Source: Sporosarcina ureae (lineage in GTDB: Bacteria > Bacillota > Bacilli > Bacillales_A > Planococcaceae). From it: a stretch of 64,000 nt of DNA. Positions 53,868-63,273 of the stretch are shown here, in pieces. The stretch lies in assembly GCF_029267015.1 (NCBI RefSeq), contig NZ_JARIEA010000060.1:1-64000 (forward strand). The letters run 5' to 3'. A model generated the notes under the pieces. The model was not told where the DNA came from, searched no databases, and saw only the letters and a program-made list of their open reading frames with translations. The position numbers and the translations under genes were made by a program. Position 1 is the first letter of the stretch; each line of letters begins with the position of its first letter.

Positions 53868-55136
53868 TTCATTTGATCCCGGAATCTTTCGAAACTCCAT
53901 TCTGCCACGTTCATTGGAATCAGGATCCATTAATAATCCACCCGTAATATAGTAAAGCGAGCGATCTTTTGTACTACGATCAGCAGAATAACTAAGCTCT
54001 AATAGTGTTCGATCGCCTAGAAAACCGATGCGACAGTTTAATTGGTCGTCTACTTCCGTCTTGACCCAAGGATTAAGGAAAGTGGATAGCCACTTGACGT
54101 AATAACGTGCAGTCTCATCAGCTGTCCAGCTATGGGGCAACGTGATTCGTTGTACAGATCGTACATCCTGTTTAAGCGGCCCCATTGGTGATTTCTGTTT
54201 CGGTGTTTCTTTTTCTTTCGTTTCTGCTTCAAGCGCTTCTCTTGCCGCTTGAATAAATGGAATTTCACCGTCACTAATGCCTTCCATATAATGTTTCGGA
54301 TTCACAACCATTGGATGTTTCAAGCTTTCCACCAATGGATAGACGATTTCTTTCGGTGTTTGTGTCACCAGACGCAACCAAAGCCTTGAAAGACTCAGAG
54401 AGAAGAATGGAACATCCAACATTCGTGAAGATTTCCCTGCTACTTCTGCAGTTTTCTCCATCATAACTTTATACGTCATCACCTCGGGACCACCTATATC
54501 GATAGATCGTTGCGCAGGTTCAAAGTCTAGTATTAATGAACTTAATGATTTCATCACATCATCCAGTGCGACGGGCTGTGTATCGGAACGTGTCCATTTA
54601 GGTAAAATCATTATCGGAAGCCGTCTAACTAGCTTCGACAAAATTGGGAATGAAGAACCTTTTGGGCCGACAATTAGCCCTGCACGTAATGCGGTGACAG
54701 GAACAGTATACGATCGTAAAATACGTTCCACTTCCAAACGGCTTTTCAAATGCCTAGATAAATCTTTTTCATCTTCATCTGGAATAATCCCACCCAAATA
54801 GACGATCTGCTTAATCCCTTGTTTTTTCGCCGCCTGTGCAAAATTATCTGCCAATATAACATCCATATCTTCAAAAGTTCCTTGAGATAGTTTTGCTGAT
54901 TTCAGCATAGAATGAACGAGATAAACCGCAACATCAGCACCAGCTAAACTCTTCTCCGCATCTTTCATAGAAAACAGATCACAAGAACGCCACTCTACAT
55001 CTTCCGTATTCTGCCTCTGATCACCATTACGTGACAGACCAATAACTTTAGCCTTTCCTTTAAGTTTTTTCAATAGATTATTGCCGATATAACCACTTGC
55101 GCCAGCTACAGCTACAACCAATTTCTTTTCACCCAT
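53700..55136 (-). CDS. NAD(P)H-binding SDR-type protein with C-terminal DUF2867-like domain
   Basis: Encodes 478 residues. The Rossmann motif is VAVAGASGYIGNNLLKKL; VYLVHSML and IKQIVYLGGIIPDE belong to the atypical SDR (NAD(P)H-binding) domain up to about residue 300. A Lys/Glu-rich linker leads to a second domain of about 150 residues (TLPHSWTADETARYYVKWLSTF to the end) resembling DUF2867. The role is unknown; homologues are annotated as nucleoside-diphosphate-sugar epimerase-like. AGAGGGTGAG precedes the ATG. Its 3' end is duplicated at 33309. Confidence 0.82.
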   Translation of the reverse strand: MGEKKLVVAVAGASGYIGNNLLKKLKGKAKVIGLSRNGDQRQNTEDVEWRSCDLFSMKDAEKSLAGADVAVYLVHSMLKSAKLSQGTFEDMDVILADNFAQAAKKQGIKQIVYLGGIIPDEDEKDLSRHLKSRLEVERILRSYTVPVTALRAGLIVGPKGSSFPILSKLVRRLPIMILPKWTRSDTQPVALDDVMKSLSSLILDFEPAQRSIDIGGPEVMTYKVMMEKTAEVAGKSSRMLDVPFFSLSLSRLWLRLVTQTPKEIVYPLVESLKHPMVVNPKHYMEGISDGEIPFIQAAREALEAETKEKETPKQKSPMGPLKQDVRSVQRITLPHSWTADETARYYVKWLSTFLNPWVKTEVDDQLNCRIGFLGDRTLLELSYSADRSTKDRSLYYITGGLLMDPDSNERGRMEFRKIPGSNEVIIAIHDYLPSIPWFVYYVTQANMHAFVMSCFRQHMYKLGAIERDRLGIVASNVR

Positions 55137-55214
55137 ACAATCTCACCCTCTCTTGTACGTATACAGTAAAACTACCCATTCTAACAGTTTTATAAGCCTA
55201 TATATTTAATTAAT

Positions 55215-55233
55215 ACTACTTTTGAGCAGTAGT
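55215..55233. promoter_or_regulatory. Candidate operator between the SDR and TetR genes
   Basis: ACTACT and AGTAGT, 6-bp arms with a 7-nt spacer, ending three bases before the TetR promoter's -35. Short, so only suggestive. Confidence 0.35.
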
Positions 55234-55235
55234 CT

Positions 55236-55264
55236 TTGCTTTTTTCATTAAAAGTATTTATAAT
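55236..55264 (+). promoter_or_regulatory. Promoter of the second TetR gene
   Basis: TTGCTT (55236-55241), 17 nt, TATAAT (55259-55264). Confidence 0.68.
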
Positions 55265-55335
55265 GAAATGAACGATGAAAACTATATTTGTTTTTAAAGT
55301 TTTGCTTGATATGTATAAAGATAGGGGTACGATAA

Positions 55336-55896
55336 ATGAAAGCACGTATTATGAAAGCTTTCCTCGAAGAAATTCATGAGAAAAGTATGAAGTTCACAAT
55401 GGATGATCTAGCGAAAAGACTGGGCATCAGTAAACGAACGTTATACGAAAACTTTTCTTCAAAAACGGAAATTTTAGATGCGATTATTGACTCGACATTA
55501 CAAGAGTTTGATGAAAAAACCGATATCATCATGAAAGACACTGAACTACAACTTGTAGATAAGATCAAGAAAGTCATAACAGTTATCCCGAAGTATAATG
55601 ATTTTTATAACTGGCAAATCCTTGATCAGATGAGAAAAACACATCCCGTACAATGGGAACGCGTCCACTCTGCACTTCATGAATGGGATGAACTGCGCGA
55701 ATTGATTGAACAAGGTATTCATGAAGGTATTATTGCCGATCAAAATATAGAGTTACTAATGAAATTGATTATAGATGCAACGAACTCCACTCTTGATCGA
55801 AAGTTCTTCTATGAAAATCGCATGACTGTAACCGAAGCACTGGATTCTATTGTAGATATCCTGTTGTTCGGATTTATTAAGAAAAGTGACGACTAA
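55336..55896 (+). CDS. TetR-family transcriptional regulator
   Basis: Encodes 186 residues. The helix-turn-helix is FTMDDLAKRLGISKRTLYENFSSKTEILDAII (about residues 19-50). It is followed on the same strand by GNAT and MATE genes and diverges from the SDR gene, any of which it may control. AGGGG lies before the ATG at 9 nt. Confidence 0.82.
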   Translation: MKARIMKAFLEEIHEKSMKFTMDDLAKRLGISKRTLYENFSSKTEILDAIIDSTLQEFDEKTDIIMKDTELQLVDKIKKVITVIPKYNDFYNWQILDQMRKTHPVQWERVHSALHEWDELRELIEQGIHEGIIADQNIELLMKLIIDATNSTLDRKFFYENRMTVTEALDSIVDILLFGFIKKSDD

Positions 55897-55957
55897 AAAA
55901 ACTAATAAAACACAAAAAGTTTTTCTGTTTTACAAAATATGAAAGCGAGATGGAATT

Positions 55958-56422
55958 ATGAGCCTCCACGCATGTGAGGTAACGAATGAAAATTGGCAGG
56001 ATGTTGCCTATTTATCCGTACACGAAAACCAAAAGAACTTTATTGAAAGCAATTCATTTTCACTAGCACAGTCGCAGTTTGAACCCGAATGGAAATCTAT
56101 TGGGTTATACGATGGAGAGGAGCTAGTCGGCTATGCTATGCATGGACGTGAAGCAAATGGCAATGTATGGCTGGATCGCTTTATGATAGATCAGCATCAT
56201 CAAGGGAAAGGCTATGCTAGCAGATTTCTTAAACTTCTACTAACCAGAATGGAAGAAAAGTATCAATGCAATAAGATCTATTTAAGTATTTATCCAAGTA
56301 ATAAAGCTGCACAGCATTTATACGAAAAGTTCGGTTTTAAGTTAAATGGAAAAATTGATGACGTAGGTGAATTCCCTTGCCTCATCATGGAACTTGATCT
56401 TCAAAGGAGTCCTTTGCAATGA
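55958..56422 (+). CDS. GNAT acetyltransferase, SpeG/BltD-like
   Basis: Encodes 154 residues. Acetyl-CoA loop DQHHQGKGYASRFLKLLL and motif B YPSNKAAQHLYEKFGFKL; the N-terminal NENWQDVAYLSVHENQKNFI resembles spermidine/spermine acetyltransferases of the BltD/PaiA type. It overlaps the MATE gene by 4 bases, and pairing of an amine acetyltransferase with an efflux pump recalls blt-bltD of B. subtilis; polyamines are thus possible substrates (inference). Confidence 0.82.
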   Translation: MSLHACEVTNENWQDVAYLSVHENQKNFIESNSFSLAQSQFEPEWKSIGLYDGEELVGYAMHGREANGNVWLDRFMIDQHHQGKGYASRFLKLLLTRMEEKYQCNKIYLSIYPSNKAAQHLYEKFGFKLNGKIDDVGEFPCLIMELDLQRSPLQ

Positions 56423-57765
56423 ATTCTTCTTCACCCAAACTCAATCAATTAGATACTGAACCAGTAGGACGTATCTTTTTACGTTACTTAATACCTTCAA
56501 CTGTCGGTATGTTACTAATGGCAATCAATATTGTGGCAGACGGCATCATGGTCGGTAATCGATTGGGTGCAGAAGCATTAGCGGGAGTCGGAATTTCGGC
56601 TCCCGTTTATACTATCTTTTTTGCTATTTCTTTATGGATTGGTATCGGTGCTGCTACGAAATACTCGATGGCTATGGGTGCTAAGGATACGCAAAAAGCC
56701 CGGTCGATCTTTACGCACGCGATTCTTTCCATATTCTTATTTACTATTGTATTAGGTTTGACTGCCTTTGTTTTTAGGGATCCACTAGCATACGCGCTTG
56801 GGGCCAATGCGACTACATTCCCTTATGTATCGCAATACTTATTTGTTATTTTATTGTTTGGTTTTATCTTCACTGTAGAAAACACTTTTAGTATTTTTGT
56901 GCGAAATGATGGAGCACCTAACCTGTCAATGGCTGGTTTGATTGTGACGTCTGTCGTCAATATTATTTTGAACTACGTGTTCTTATTCATTTTAGACTAC
57001 GGAGTCGCTGGGGCTGCATCAGCTACTATTATTGCCTCATTTTTGGGTATGCTCGTACTGGTGACACATTTCTTTAAGAAGACCAATAACTTGAAACTGA
57101 TTCGCTTGAAATTCAATAAAAAACTATTTCTAGCGATCCTATTCATTGGATTCCCAAGTTTCTTATCCGAATTGGGTATATCCTTCTTTACCATCACACA
57201 TAATATTGCGTTCGAACGGATGGCTGGTACGGAAGGGGTTGCAGCGTTCTCTATTTTGAATTATGTACACAGCGTCATGCTGATGCTATTCCTAGGAATG
57301 GGTGGTGCAATTCAGCCGCTGATTAGTTATTATAAAGGCTCCGGCAACCGAGAAAGAATGAAGGAAACCGTTAAAAAGGCCACGCTCACTGTCGTCATCG
57401 CAGGTGCTGTATTTTTCCTCGTTGGACAGTTCGCAGCAGGCCCTATTGTATCGATTTTCGGAGACTTCCCACAAGCCGTCAGAGATTTGGCCACTACCGG
57501 AATTAATTTATTCTTCATTGCCTATTTATTCACAGGTACAAACTTCGTGATGATGACGTATTATCAGTCAGTCGGTAATGTTCGAATGGCGACTTGGATC
57601 ACCGCTTCTCGCGAAATTATTATTATGTTGATTTTCTTGATGATTTTACCACGCTTCTTTGGGCTTAATGGTATTTGGCTATCTATCCCTGCTTCTGAGT
57701 TTATCGTATTTGTTGGAGTATATTTATATCAACGAAACGCGACTCGTCATTCGCTGAGTGGATAA
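56419..57765 (+). CDS. MATE-family multidrug efflux transporter
   Basis: Encodes 448 residues with 12 helices in two halves. The N-terminal IFLRYLIPSTVGMLLMAINIVADGIMVG is the typical MATE start, and GAGVGAA-like IGIGAATKYSMAMGAKD follows helix 2. It exports cationic compounds in exchange for Na+ or H+. AAAGGAG lies 9 nt before the ATG, inside the GNAT gene end, so the two are coupled. Confidence 0.88.
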   Translation: MNSSSPKLNQLDTEPVGRIFLRYLIPSTVGMLLMAINIVADGIMVGNRLGAEALAGVGISAPVYTIFFAISLWIGIGAATKYSMAMGAKDTQKARSIFTHAILSIFLFTIVLGLTAFVFRDPLAYALGANATTFPYVSQYLFVILLFGFIFTVENTFSIFVRNDGAPNLSMAGLIVTSVVNIILNYVFLFILDYGVAGAASATIIASFLGMLVLVTHFFKKTNNLKLIRLKFNKKLFLAILFIGFPSFLSELGISFFTITHNIAFERMAGTEGVAAFSILNYVHSVMLMLFLGMGGAIQPLISYYKGSGNRERMKETVKKATLTVVIAGAVFFLVGQFAAGPIVSIFGDFPQAVRDLATTGINLFFIAYLFTGTNFVMMTYYQSVGNVRMATWITASREIIIMLIFLMILPRFFGLNGIWLSIPASEFIVFVGVYLYQRNATRHSLSG

Positions 57766-57865
57766 CTTGATTAAGGAAAAAGTTATAGTGCAGATCCTAT
57801 ATGGATACTGCGCTATTTTATTCCTTTCATAAATAATAGTGATATACTGAGAGAGCAACTGAATA

Positions 57866-58045
57866 TCGTGTTAGAGATAGGTGCGTTTATTTTTCTTAAA
57901 CGCTTAAAAGGGAAATCGGTGAAAAACCGATGCTGTCCCGCAACTGTGAGTTGGAGTATAATTCGTTACCACTGTTTCACCGCAAGGGAAATGGGAAGGT
58001 GAAATATACGTTGAAGACGAGCCAGGAGACCTGCCTAGATCAGTA
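57866..58045 (+). ncRNA. Cobalamin riboswitch
   Basis: The conserved core elements occur in order: a 5' helix region with TAGGTGC, GGGAAATCGGTGAAAAACCG, the GCTGTCCCGCAACTGT block, a variable arm, and the B12 box AGCCAGGAGACCTGCC (58020-58035). This is the adenosylcobalamin-binding aptamer. No cobalamin gene follows within the window; see the hairpin and broken frame directly downstream. Confidence 0.93.
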
Positions 58046-58046
58046 C

Positions 58047-58076
58047 ACACCAATACCCTACGCGGATAGGAGGTGT
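58047..58076 (+). promoter_or_regulatory. Hairpin masking a ribosome binding site after the riboswitch
   Basis: ACACC (58047-58051) pairs with GGTGT (58072-58076) and CCTA with TAGG inside it; the 3' arm contains the strong site TAGGAGGTG. This is the usual expression platform of translational control by a B12 riboswitch. Confidence 0.65.
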
Positions 58077-58088
58077 CAAGTGCGGCTT

Positions 58089-58290
58089 ATGAACAATCAT
58101 ACACAAGCCGACGTACGAAAAAACGGGATCAGGACATTCATTAGGTGGCTTCGATACAGCTTCTATCGATCCACTATATATGAATATCCGACTGAACCGT
58201 TTAATTCGTCATGGCTTCCCACTTAACATCCTTCCAGGTATTTACTCGGACGGATGTTTTTTGTCGACGAACCACTACAAAACACGATGA
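58089..58290 (+). pseudogene. Frameshifted remnant of the riboswitch-controlled gene
   Basis: An ATG at 58089 (or GTG 58080) follows the masked AGGAGGTG and starts MNNHTQADVRK; at the A6 run 58118-58123 the natural-looking frame changes to TGSGHSLGGFDTASIDPLYM and NIRLNRLIRHGFPLN, and stops at 58290 after running through a terminator-like hairpin. Removing one A joins the two parts. I do not recognise the family (GHSLGG resembles a serine hydrolase elbow, not proof). Only about 50 codons remain before the hairpin. Confidence 0.45.
58227..58265 (+). terminator. Terminator downstream of the riboswitch
   Basis: ACATCCTTCC pairs with GGACGGATGT (one mismatch), followed by a T6 run, about 180 bases after the B12 box. 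Confidence 0.7.
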
Positions 58291-58302
58291 GGAGAATGAA
58301 TT

Positions 58303-58524
58303 ATGAATAACCAAACAATCGATGATTTTACAAACTTATTAAAGGATACGCTGATGTCGGACCGAGTGAGCACTCACTCTACTCCACTCCCCTTAGTACT
58401 CAATGATGTGAAGAAACAGATTTCCGAAGATACTTCAAAAGATCAAATAGAAAAAGAACAGCAACTTTATAATTTAGATAAAGCATATAAAACAGTAGTA
58501 GAAGAATTGGTTGGTAGTAACTAA
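58303..58524 (+). CDS. Hypothetical small protein, 73 aa
   Basis: GAGGAGAA lies 5 to 6 nt before the ATG and a strong terminator follows. The product is hydrophilic and helical (DDFTNLLKDTLMSDR, later KDQIEKEQQLYNLDKAY) without membrane segments or Cys. It lies downstream of the riboswitch and its terminator, so B12 control by readthrough is conceivable. No family recognised. Confidence 0.6.
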   Translation: MNNQTIDDFTNLLKDTLMSDRVSTHSTPLPLVLNDVKKQISEDTSKDQIEKEQQLYNLDKAYKTVVEELVGSN

Positions 58525-58532
58525 TAGTAAAT

Positions 58533-58562
58533 ACGCCTCTGACATTAATCTGTCAGAGGCGT
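58533..58562. terminator. Bidirectional terminator
   Basis: A 12-bp perfect GC-rich stem (58533-58544 with 58551-58562) between the small gene and the convergent permease gene. Confidence 0.9.
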
Positions 58563-58569
58563 TTACACT

Positions 58570-60513
58570 TTATAGAGAATCTTTTATCACACGTTTATAA
58601 TTTATAACGGATAGTAATCCGAATATCGAGTATAATGCCGTGTAGATGAACATCACAATAATCATTGGTGTTAGCATTTCAGTACCGAATAAAAACCAGC
58701 CCGACTTTACTGCGAAGTAGCTATGGAGCAATCCGACAACTAATGGAATACCAAAGTTAAATAATTGCTTTTTCTGGATGCCCTTCAACAAATCAGATTG
58801 TGTAAAGCCCAATTTACGAAGAATCGTGTAGTTTGATTTCTCATCTTCACTTTCGTCCATTTGTTTGAAATAGAGAATGCAGCCGGATGTGATGAGAAAT
58901 GCAAGGCCTAGGAAGCCTACGATAAACATCGTGATGCCAACACTTTGCTTTTGGTTTATTCTTTCTTCATATTTTGATTCATGTCCCGCCCATACATTTA
59001 TTTCCAACTCATTGAAAATAGCATTCGCTATTTCAAGTTGATTTTTATTATTAATATTCACTCCATGATACTCAGTGAATTCAGACGTAAAGGAAGAATC
59101 CTTATCTACTAGCATTCGCTGAAATACTTGGTCATCGACTACAGCGACAGGGAAAGCATAGGTTATACGAGTTGGTAGAATAACCAAATTCTCTACACCT
59201 TTAAAAGTCAGATCATATGAATGTTCTTCACCTTGGAATATGACTTGTTTATCAGCTTGAAACTTCATAAATTTTTCCATGACAGAATCTGAATTAATAA
59301 ACAGTACTTCGTTTTCCTCTACATCTACTTTCTTTACTGTTTTCTCGCTCATTACGATCATACGCGTGTTACTATAGCTTTGATCTCCAGGAACCTCTCC
59401 TAGAATAGACAGTACTTGCGATAAATCAACTGGTGATGTTAATAAATCCGTAGCCGTCTCCGTATAGGCTACGTTCTCTTTTTCTAACGCTTGTGTGAAT
59501 TCCGCGGCACGCTCAGTATTTGGAATAGTGAAGTCTGTAGGAATAGTTCTTTCCACAGTTTTCTCTACTGAGTAATACGAAATGTAACTAAGCGATAGCA
59601 ACGCAATAGATAACGCGGATAATGTTGTGATAATCATCAATAAAAATGAATTGGATTTCATTCGGAACATAATAGATGATAAAGACAATACATCGTTAAC
59701 GTTTAAATATCCCCCTTTTCGCTTACGGATCAAATTAAAAATGAAGCTGACAGAGCCTTTATAAAATAAATACGTACCTATAACAACAGATGCCAGAATG
59801 ACGACCATTGTGAGAAACAAGTACTCGCCAAGGATTGCGCCACTGAATAGCCGAGTAGATAAATAGTAGCCAAACGAAATAAGCAAAATGCCTACCACGC
59901 CAATGAATGCTTGAAATGTTGTTACCTTTTGTACACGTTGCTGCGCAACAGTCGTTACACTAAATAGTGACAAGATGCTTTGACGTTTAATAAATAATGC
60001 ATTCATAATTAAGATTAATACATAAATCACTGCAAATACTACGATTGTTTGAAGCATTGCTTCCAACGAGAAACGCAATGTTGCCACGTCGGTAACACCT
60101 GTTACCTTAAAAAGAATGATCATCAATAATCGAGACATAGAAAAACCTAGGAATATACCCACGAGCAGAGATCCAATGTATAACACGAAATTCTCAACAC
60201 TCAATATGCGGAAAACTGTCCCTTTCGTCATGCCAATCAATTGGAATAAACCTATTTCCTTACTGCGACGCTTGATGAATAAATTGTTAGCATAAAGCAA
60301 GAAGATCGATACGATAACAATCAGTAAAATCGAACCCGACTTAATAGCCGCCGCACCTTTTACTCCACCCGTTGCATCGTCTAATGCTGGATCAAATTGC
60401 AGTGTAACGAATGAAAAGTACAGACCAACACTAAAGACTAAAGCAAAGATATACACATAATAATGCTTGAGGTTTTTCTTAATATTGCGGAAGATTAGCT
60501 GATTAAGCGTCAT
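58570..60513 (-). CDS. BceB-type ABC permease (peptide antibiotic sensing/resistance)
   Basis: Encodes 647 residues. It has the BceB layout: ten helices and a large outside domain of about 200 residues between helices 7 and 8 (from [17 protein letters not shown] to [12 protein letters not shown]), with FtsX-like regions. BceB removes bacitracin-like antibiotics from their lipid targets and signals flux to the BceS kinase. The ATG at 60513 overlaps the ATPase gene by 11 bases, with GGGTGGTG upstream. Confidence 0.9.
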   Translation of the reverse strand: MTLNQLIFRNIKKNLKHYYVYIFALVFSVGLYFSFVTLQFDPALDDATGGVKGAAAIKSGSILLIVIVSIFLLYANNLFIKRRSKEIGLFQLIGMTKGTVFRILSVENFVLYIGSLLVGIFLGFSMSRLLMIILFKVTGVTDVATLRFSLEAMLQTIVVFAVIYVLILIMNALFIKRQSILSLFSVTTVAQQRVQKVTTFQAFIGVVGILLISFGYYLSTRLFSGAILGEYLFLTMVVILASVVIGTYLFYKGSVSFIFNLIRKRKGGYLNVNDVLSLSSIMFRMKSNSFLLMIITTLSALSIALLSLSYISYYSVEKTVERTIPTDFTIPNTERAAEFTQALEKENVAYTETATDLLTSPVDLSQVLSILGEVPGDQSYSNTRMIVMSEKTVKKVDVEENEVLFINSDSVMEKFMKFQADKQVIFQGEEHSYDLTFKGVENLVILPTRITYAFPVAVVDDQVFQRMLVDKDSSFTSEFTEYHGVNINNKNQLEIANAIFNELEINVWAGHESKYEERINQKQSVGITMFIVGFLGLAFLITSGCILYFKQMDESEDEKSNYTILRKLGFTQSDLLKGIQKKQLFNFGIPLVVGLLHSYFAVKSGWFLFGTEMLTPMIIVMFIYTALYSIFGLLSVINYKRVIKDSL

Positions 60514-61264
60514 GTTGCACACCACCCAATACACCTTGCGTTTTTATAATGTCATTGAAAAACTCATTCCGTGTTTGGTCTCCTTTATATAGTTGCGTGT
60601 AGATTTGTCCGTCTTTAATGAACACGACCCGCTCACTGAAACTTGCCGCTAATGGATCATGAGTGACCATGACGATAGAGGCATTTCGTTTCGTGTTAAG
60701 TTCACTTAGTTTATTCAAGAGATCAGATGCTGCTTTTGAATCGAGGGCGCCCGTTGGTTCATCTGCAAAGATGATACTTGGATCATGAATAAATGCCCGC
60801 GCAGCAGACGTTCTTTGCTTTTGACCACCTGATATTTCATTAGGATATTTGTCTGCAATGTCTGCAATGCCTAAGTCTTCCGCCACTGCATGAAATTTTT
60901 CATTGGCTCTTTTTTTCGCTACTTTTTGTACCGATAACGGAAGTAGAATATTTTCTTTTACAGTTAACGTATCTAGTAAGTTATAGTCCTGAAAGATGAA
61001 GCCTAAGTGACGTTTACGGAATTCCGCCATTTGCTTCTCCTTCATTTGATTAATATTCTGCCCTTCTATGCTAATCGTTCCTTGACTCACCCGATCAATA
61101 GAGGAGAGAACGTTAAGCAGAGTCGTTTTACCGGAGCCAGACGCCCCCATAATACTGACGAATTCACCTTTATTTACTTCTAAATCAAGCGCACTGAGTA
61201 CTTCTTGTTTATTAAATTTGTTGCCGTATGTTTTATATATTTTCGTTGCTTGTAGAATTACCAT
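60503..61264 (-). CDS. BceA-type ABC ATPase
   Basis: Encodes 253 residues. Walker [18 protein letters not shown], signature [15 protein letters not shown] (Thr in place of the common Val/Ile), Walker [15 protein letters not shown] and switch [12 protein letters not shown]. This MacB/LolD-like subgroup pairs with FtsX or BceB permeases. The ATG at 61264 has AGAAGGAGTG 6 nt upstream; two earlier in-frame ATG codons overlap that site. Confidence 0.93.
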   Translation of the reverse strand: MVILQATKIYKTYGNKFNKQEVLSALDLEVNKGEFVSIMGASGSGKTTLLNVLSSIDRVSQGTISIEGQNINQMKEKQMAEFRKRHLGFIFQDYNLLDTLTVKENILLPLSVQKVAKKRANEKFHAVAEDLGIADIADKYPNEISGGQKQRTSAARAFIHDPSIIFADEPTGALDSKAASDLLNKLSELNTKRNASIVMVTHDPLAASFSERVVFIKDGQIYTQLYKGDQTRNEFFNDIIKTQGVLGGVQHDA

Positions 61265-61340
61265 GTCCATCACTCCTTCTTAATGCTATCTTAATCAAGA
61301 TACGGATGTTTCTCCTGTCTTTGACATGACAATTAGAAAA

Positions 61341-61366
61341 AGCATGTGACATTATCGTCACATGCT
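61341..61366 (-). terminator. Terminator between the kinase and ABC genes
   Basis: A 10-bp perfect stem (61341-61350 with 61357-61366) and T5 on the minus strand. It separates the regulatory pair from the ABC pair, which would then be transcribed from a regulated promoter in the 76 bases before the ATPase gene. Confidence 0.82.
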
Positions 61367-61464
61367 GTAAGTTGGGGTGACTAGTAGTATTCTGCATCGC
61401 CCCACTTTTTAAGTAGGATTGAAGCGTTCGCTAGCTGGAGCTACAATCCCAGACCACTTATCTC

Positions 61465-62469
61465 CTACATACCAGCAATGCGTATCAACTCGTTTTCTTT
61501 CGCAAAGATCAAGTTGAACCGCGTACTTTTTCCATGTGTGGACTCTACTTGGATATCAATCAGCAGTGCGTCCGCCACTTGTTTAGCTAAGTACAGTCCC
61601 ATTCCTGTAGCTGCATGGTCTTGGTGGTCGACAGTTCCGGTGAAACCTTTGTCGAATATGCGGGATATGTCTTTCGGATCGATTCCACGGCCAAAGTCTT
61701 CTATTGATAGCGAAGTCATTTCATTATGCGTTGTACTTCGAATACGTATATCTGACGCTTCACTGTATTTCACCGCATTCGTCAACAGTTGTCGAATGAT
61801 AAAGCCGCACCATTTTGCGTCAGTCAGCACTTCTTCTGTCTCCAACGATATATCAAATCCTATCCCTTTTTGCATACACCATTGTCTTAATGACTTAATC
61901 TCTTGAAATAACAGCTTCTCCATTTCCACTTTTTCGATATATAAATCATTTTGAATGAATGGAATACGCTTATGATGAAGTTGTTGATCGAGTAGCAGAT
62001 GAATACGAAGCCATTCATACATTAGCCGTGAACGAAGAACAGGATCTTCCGTACGTTCAATCATTAACTGCATTGTCGTAAGCGGTGTTTTCACCTCGTG
62101 TATCCAATTTAAAATATCGTCTTTCTCTTGCTCAACACTCGTTTGTAATTCATTTAATTGAAGGTTAAACATCTGGTTTTGTTCAGCTATCCTTTCGGCT
62201 GTTACTACTTCGAAAGGGGTATTGGCTACTGGTATTTCACTATTATCAAACGTTGAATTTAGTCTCATTAGACCTTTGTAAAACCGTGTTTCTCTTACAT
62301 AGCGCATTACTAAAAACAGTAAGAAGAAGAGGCTAGACAGAAACACAATGTACATAGCAGAGCTAAATGACACACTTGTATCAAGATAGCCCATTCCTAT
62401 AATCAACAACTGCAAAAGAACAAAAAACAGTATCCAGCTGGCCCGCTCTTTTACAAACAATCGAATCAT
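61465..62469 (-). CDS. BceS-type intramembrane-sensing histidine kinase
   Basis: Encodes 334 residues. Two N-terminal helices with almost no external loop (about residues 12-29 and 36-58), a phosphoacceptor His in WIHEVKTPLTTMQ, and ATPase boxes LTNAVKY (N), DFGRGIDPKDISRIFDKGF (G1/F) and GMGLYLAKQVAD (G2). Kinases of this type do not bind the antibiotic but read the activity of the BceAB transporter. The start overlaps the regulator stop (ATGA). Confidence 0.93.
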   Translation of the reverse strand: MIRLFVKERASWILFFVLLQLLIIGMGYLDTSVSFSSAMYIVFLSSLFFLLFLVMRYVRETRFYKGLMRLNSTFDNSEIPVANTPFEVVTAERIAEQNQMFNLQLNELQTSVEQEKDDILNWIHEVKTPLTTMQLMIERTEDPVLRSRLMYEWLRIHLLLDQQLHHKRIPFIQNDLYIEKVEMEKLLFQEIKSLRQWCMQKGIGFDISLETEEVLTDAKWCGFIIRQLLTNAVKYSEASDIRIRSTTHNEMTSLSIEDFGRGIDPKDISRIFDKGFTGTVDHQDHAATGMGLYLAKQVADALLIDIQVESTHGKSTRFNLIFAKENELIRIAGM

Positions 62470-63155
62470 AGCGGTTCTTCTTTCGCCATATAGCCTTGAC
62501 CCACTTTTGTTTCAATTACATCCACTAAGCCAATTTCCGCAATCCTTTTTCGTAAACGATTCACGTTGACTGTGAGCGTATTGTCACTAACAAACCGTTC
62601 ATCATCCCAGAGGCTCGTAATAATTTCTTCTCTCGATACGATTTCATTCTTCCTATCTATCAATATTTTTAAAATATATATTTCGTTTTTCGTTAACTCA
62701 ATTGTACCGTTTCTATTAGACAGCGTACCTTTTACAAAATCAACAGTTGCGCCACACCACGTTTTGACTTCCAAGATCTGCTCGGTATTATAGTTATAAA
62801 CACGTCGTAAAATAGCTTGAACCTTTGCGATCAGTACATCGAAATGAAAAGGCTTTTGGACAAAGTCATCGGCTCCCAGTTGCATGGACATGACGATATC
62901 AGTCGGATGGTCTCGTGAAGACAGAAAAATGATAGGTACATTCGAATGCGCGCGGATCATCCGACACCAATGGAATCCGTCAAATTTAGGTAACTGAATA
63001 TCGATAATGACTAGATCAGGTTTGATTTCTGTAAACTCATGCAGCACATTTGAAAAGTCCTGAATTCCAGCCACTGTATAAGACCACTGTGTTAGACGTT
63101 CTTTAATTTCTTCAAATAATGTCTGATCATCTTCTATCAGCATAATCGTAAACAT
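62466..63155 (-). CDS. BceR-type response regulator (OmpR family)
   Basis: Encodes 229 residues. The receiver has IEDDQ, the phosphorylated Asp in LVIIDIQLPKFDG and the Lys in DFVQKPF; a winged-helix DNA-binding domain ends NTLTVNVNRLRKRIAEIG...TKVGQGYM. It should switch on the bceAB-type operon. I start at MFTIMLIEDD, the typical BceR N-terminus; in-frame ATG and GTG codons four and three codons earlier, near AAAGGA, are alternatives. Confidence 0.92.
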   Translation of the reverse strand: MFTIMLIEDDQTLFEEIKERLTQWSYTVAGIQDFSNVLHEFTEIKPDLVIIDIQLPKFDGFHWCRMIRAHSNVPIIFLSSRDHPTDIVMSMQLGADDFVQKPFHFDVLIAKVQAILRRVYNYNTEQILEVKTWCGATVDFVKGTLSNRNGTIELTKNEIYILKILIDRKNEIVSREEIITSLWDDERFVSDNTLTVNVNRLRKRIAEIGLVDVIETKVGQGYMAKEEPL

Positions 63156-63217
63156 AGGACTCACCATACTTCCTTTAATTACATTTAGTTTATCCTATCT
63201 GAAGGTAGAATCAAAAC

Positions 63218-63252
63218 AACGCGCAAGTGAAAGTTGATTTCACTTGCGCGTT
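63218..63252 (-). terminator. Terminator of the yqhG gene
   Basis: A 15-bp perfect stem (63218-63232 with 63238-63252, 5-nt loop) 21 bases after the yqhG stop, followed on the minus strand by TTTTG. Confidence 0.88.
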
Positions 63253-63273
63253 TATATTCGTTTGGGCTATACG

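Noticed and set aside
57930-58226. 98-codon open frame across the riboswitch
   Set aside because: Its first half is the conserved cobalamin aptamer RNA; only the part after the masked ribosome site (from 58089) can be coding, and that part is frameshifted.
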